This document shows positions 61,401-64,000 of a stretch of 64,000 bases of DNA, in pieces. Positions within the stretch are counted from its first letter, which is position 1; every line of letters begins with the position of its first letter. The position numbers and the translations under genes were made by a program. The stretch covers positions 66,758,858 through 66,822,857 of the forward strand of contig OZ024889.1 in NCBI GenBank assembly GCA_964017195.1, written 5' to 3'. The notes under the pieces were generated by a model. It was given only the letters and a program-made list of their open reading frames with translations. It was not told where the DNA came from and ran no database searches. The stretch is from Siderastrea radians (lineage: Eukaryota > Cnidaria > Anthozoa > Scleractinia > Rhizangiidae).

Positions 61401-63144
61401 AAAAACACCATAATGAAACAACATAAGTATGGGGTGGTGACCAAAGGGCTGCAACTTAATCTGAATTTTGCAACATGAAATAAGTATGAGTACAGCATTA
61501 AGTATTTATTGATGTCTTTTGGCTGAAAAAATTTCTAGGGGGCCCAAAATGTAAATTGTTAGCTTCCCAACCTGACTTGCACGTGATTCAAAGTTTACAG
61601 CCAATAAAATCGCACAATTTTTCGGGACATCCCTTCAGCCCTGTGCCAAGGGCACGGGAAACGGGAAAGTAAAAAAAAAAAACACATGCCAATTTGTGAC
61701 ACCGATGAAAAAATTCCATTGACCAAAACCTAGATGCTGGCTGACTACGTCATCCCGCATAAAAACAAATGTATTCCCCTATTGCACTGATTGTATTGAT
61801 TGTCTGAAACTGGTATCAAATTAACTATAACAAAGATCAAACAAAAATAATGCAATGCTCATGTCAAGAACAGTTAAAGAAAAAATGTTATTTACTGTTT
61901 CTTACCAACAATGACGGCAGTCTCAGCTTCTGCAAGTTTTTTGTTCATTGTCTCCAAATCATTGATTTCTAAAATTAAGACAGGCTTTTTTAGCACATGT
62001 TAATTTTCATATGAAGAGAATTACGTGTATTCAACAAAGAAAACACTTGTGATGTGCAAAGGCAAATTACACGTGGTAAATTAGAACCCAACAACAAAGC
62101 CGTTTGAAATTGCCCAGCAAAACAATAAGGGCCTTTGTAGAATTAGCAAAATGTTAATTCCATATGTAAACTACATGGTTTAAGATGTCAGTCCATAACA
62201 AAAGACGCTGCCGGGAGATCTGCTCATAATTTGCCTATTGATACCTCTTGGCAATGCTTGTGCAGGTGGAAATTGAAATTACAATTTGTACAGTGAAACC
62301 TGTATTGTGTTGTTCCAGAAAAACATCCATAATCCCTCCATGGAGGGTCTTTTGGTTTGGACCCCCCACCCCTCTGGAAATTCCAGTTTAGCTTCATACT
62401 TTCCTTTAAAATCTTTGGTGTTAAATGTCCCCCTTCCCCTCGGAATTTCCAATAACCCTCCTTGAGGAAGGTATGAATATTTTCTGGAACCACACACTAA
62501 GTGGACACCATATAAAGTGGACACCCTTTAGTAAGTGGACTCAAGCTTAAGTCCCTGAATTTTTCTTACCATAATCACTTTAAAATGAACCTGTATTCAG
62601 CCGACACCTCTATTAAACGAATGTGGACACCAAAATCAAGCCATATTAATTTGTACAAGAAACCTGCATTGAGCAGACACTTCAAGTGCTTCTAGAAGGT
62701 ATTTTGATGACATTATGGCTTTGCTATCTGCTTCGAAGAGCGCAATTTCCAAGTAATTTAGTAATTCTACATGGGTATTTGCTATTCACCTCCCAGCATT
62801 ATTTTTGGATCTCGCACGCAAGTTTTTCCTCATTTCTGAGAAAAAAAGGCACAATTTGATGCTGACTATCCACTGGTTTGGTACATACTAAAACAATATC
62901 CACCTCAGTATCAGTAAAGAGCGGTAGTTATTTCCCTCACCGCTTCGCTGCTCGGCAAATAACCACACTTTTCACCTCCACTTGGGTGAATAATTTTTAA
63001 TTAATTGACCAGCTGACTGATTAACTTACTGACTAACCAACTGACTACTAATTATTGATTGAATGATCAATCAATCATTTACAAATAAATGCTGACCTTT
63101 AGAGCTGGGTCCTGCCTGTTTCTTCATGTATGAAATAATACCAG
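55497..63144 (-). CDS. pdia3: Protein disulfide-isomerase A3 (ERp57), nine 3' exons
   Basis: The exons, from 5' to 3', are 63097-63144, 61906-61968, 61265-61388, 60715-60929, 59913-60108, 58622-58724, 57626-57754, 57327-57406 and 55497-55683. All junctions have GT/AG and the phases agree, giving about 381 residues. Marker sequences run in PDIA3 order: [13 protein letters not shown] (end of domain a region/b), [23 protein letters not shown] (b'), [15 protein letters not shown], then domain a' with the redox motif CGHC in [14 protein letters not shown] and [19 protein letters not shown]. The tail is lysine-rich and ends KDEL, the ER-retention signal. ERp57 isomerises disulfides of glycoproteins with calnexin/calreticulin. 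The N-terminal exons, with the first CGHC, lie beyond the right edge. Several introns carry MITEs. Confidence 0.95.
56441..56596. mobile_element. MITE (copy 1) in the last pdia3 intron
   Basis: Inverted ends TTCTGTCTCAGGC / TTTGACAGAAG enclose arms GGAAATTTGATG / CATCAAATTTCC. A related copy is at 57141-57275 in the same intron. Flanking DNA at 56201 and 57105 is also similar. Confidence 0.65.
57141..57275. mobile_element. MITE (copy 2) in the last pdia3 intron
   Basis: TTCTGTCCCTGGACA / TCCCTCAACAGAA ends with inner arms GGAAATTTGATG / ATCAAATTTCCGC, the same family as 56441-56596. Confidence 0.65.
59231..59562. mobile_element. hAT-like MITE in a pdia3 intron, 332 bp
   Basis: An 8-bp direct repeat TCACAGGC (59223-59230 and 59563-59570) flanks long inverted arms containing CCAGGGCCTTCTCCTCGTTC / GAAGGAGGAGAAGGCCTGG and AAAATGGCAGATCGGAGAAA. 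No gene. Confidence 0.85.
61969..63096 (-). other. pdia3 intron with AAGTGGACACC repeats
   Basis: A ~190-bp inverted-repeat element lies at about 62305-62495 (TGTTCCAGAAAA facing TTTTCTGGAACCACAC). It is followed by AAGTGGACACC repeats to 62540 and related degenerate units to 62690, typical of decayed pogo/Tigger-type ends. No coding signal. Confidence 0.55.
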
Positions 63145-64000
63145 CTGTCCATGAAATAAAGAAAGTGACAATAAAGTTACAAATAAAGTAAATCTATAAA
63201 CAGGCTTAGAAAAATTATACACAGAAAAATAGCTTGCAGAGCAGGGATGTCATCAAGGGCCATACTTGAAAACACAAGTTACAGTGCTGCACACCACAAG
63301 GCTGCCATTAAGTTTTGAGTTACCTCTTGCACTTCACTCCCATAAATAAATAATATCAACAAAAGGTCATGTTCACCCACAACAAGAAGGTCCTGTCAAA
63401 CAAACTCAGCCACAGCAGGTATTATGGGTTATGGCCCAAGAGTGACAAGCATCTAATTTCTCCTAACAATATTACTACTTGACCCAACATACAGTTCATG
63501 CGAATAAAGGAAATGATCATCAAAGTTGATGTGTCTTGATGCTTAAATTCCCACAAGTAGTGTCATAAGAAATATATAGAGAACAGTGGGGAGAACGTGC
63601 ATGTTGATACTGGGGCTGGTTTCTTTTTCTTTCACTGGCCTATTAAAGCAAAACAACTGTGCAATGAAGGGTTACAAAGCTTCACATTTGCGCACATAGC
63701 TCCTCACACTTCTCAGATTTGATTAGTTAGTTGAAACTGAGGCCTTCAAAACATTGTCAAAAACTTATTTAACACTTCATGCGAGTGCAAAGGTGTGGTG
63801 CACAACACTTTAAGGCTGAGTATGCTTAATAGGACCTTGTTATCATGGGTGTTCTTGATTTTTTCCTTTGCCCTTTTTTGTAAACTAAACTGGCAAGACA
63901 AAAAAAGATGAATACTAACCAGAAAGTACACAAGGGACAAAGAGAGAAAATGACAAAAGGCGAAGAATGAAACAGCAGAAGATTAACCCTTTTCGGACTG
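63145..64000 (-). other. pdia3 intron continuing beyond the window
   Basis: No further pdia3 exon is recognisable on the minus strand before the window ends, so this should be intron. No other gene is seen. Confidence 0.5.

Overview
The window is eukaryotic, almost certainly animal and most likely cnidarian (anthozoan). An intron-rich pdia3 gene with clean GT/AG junctions sits at the right end. Small single-exon membrane-protein genes occur as divergent tandem paralogs, and the DNA between them is crowded with LINE, Penelope-like, foldback and MITE-type repeats. The assignment to Cnidaria is inference from repeat and gene style.

Layout. 1-8,346: a single-exon glycosyltransferase-like gene (1692-3077), and a decayed copy of the same locus (6739-8117). 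8,347-14,537: an L1/Tx1-like LINE inserted in the downstream flank of that copy, bounded by a 16-bp target duplication and itself hit by a C-rich inverted-repeat element and a 71-bp triplication. 14,827-35,391: a nearly intact 20.6-kb Polinton/Maverick (adintovirus-like) element with 501-bp terminal inverted repeats and a perfect 6-bp target duplication (TCCTGA). 35.4-41.2 kb: LINE debris, MITEs and a nested foldback transposon carrying a RecQ-helicase fragment. 41.8-49.8 kb: a LINE 3' end, three seven-membrane-segment paralogs, a segmental duplication whose two halves give empty sites for two insertions, and a 400-bp trinucleotide array. 50-55 kb: TTAA-bounded MITEs and a 1.5-kb foldback. 55,497 to the right edge: nine 3' exons of pdia3 on the minus strand, ending in a KDEL signal.

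The Polinton is the main content. Its genes cover replication (protein-primed polymerase B), integration (DDE integrase with chromodomain), packaging (HerA/FtsK ATPase), capsid (double jelly-roll major capsid, penton-like minor capsid), maturation (adenain-like protease with matching cleavage motifs in three other proteins), entry-type functions (parvovirus-like phospholipase A2, a protein-VI-like hydrophobic protein, two fibre proteins) and transcription (VLTF3-like zinc protein). It also has a Bro-N/nuclease/C2H2 protein, a DUF5754-like protein, an AT-hook zinc-finger protein and a paired-helix membrane protein.

Two features look new to me. (1) A zinc-finger protein, the phospholipase A2 protein and the integrase lie in three successive -1 frames. 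At both junctions a canonical slippery heptamer (GGGAAAC, AAAAAAC) stands in the correct phase, 6-7 nt before a potential stem. This suggests a retrovirus-like, Gag-Pol-style frameshift cascade; homopolymer deletions are the alternative. (2) Start codons carry one of two upstream boxes. TAGTAT lies 3-7 nt before the ATG of four replication/regulatory genes, and TCTAA lies 9-13 nt before the ATG of eight virion and accessory genes. This looks like an early/late promoter code, with the VLTF3-like protein as a candidate late factor.
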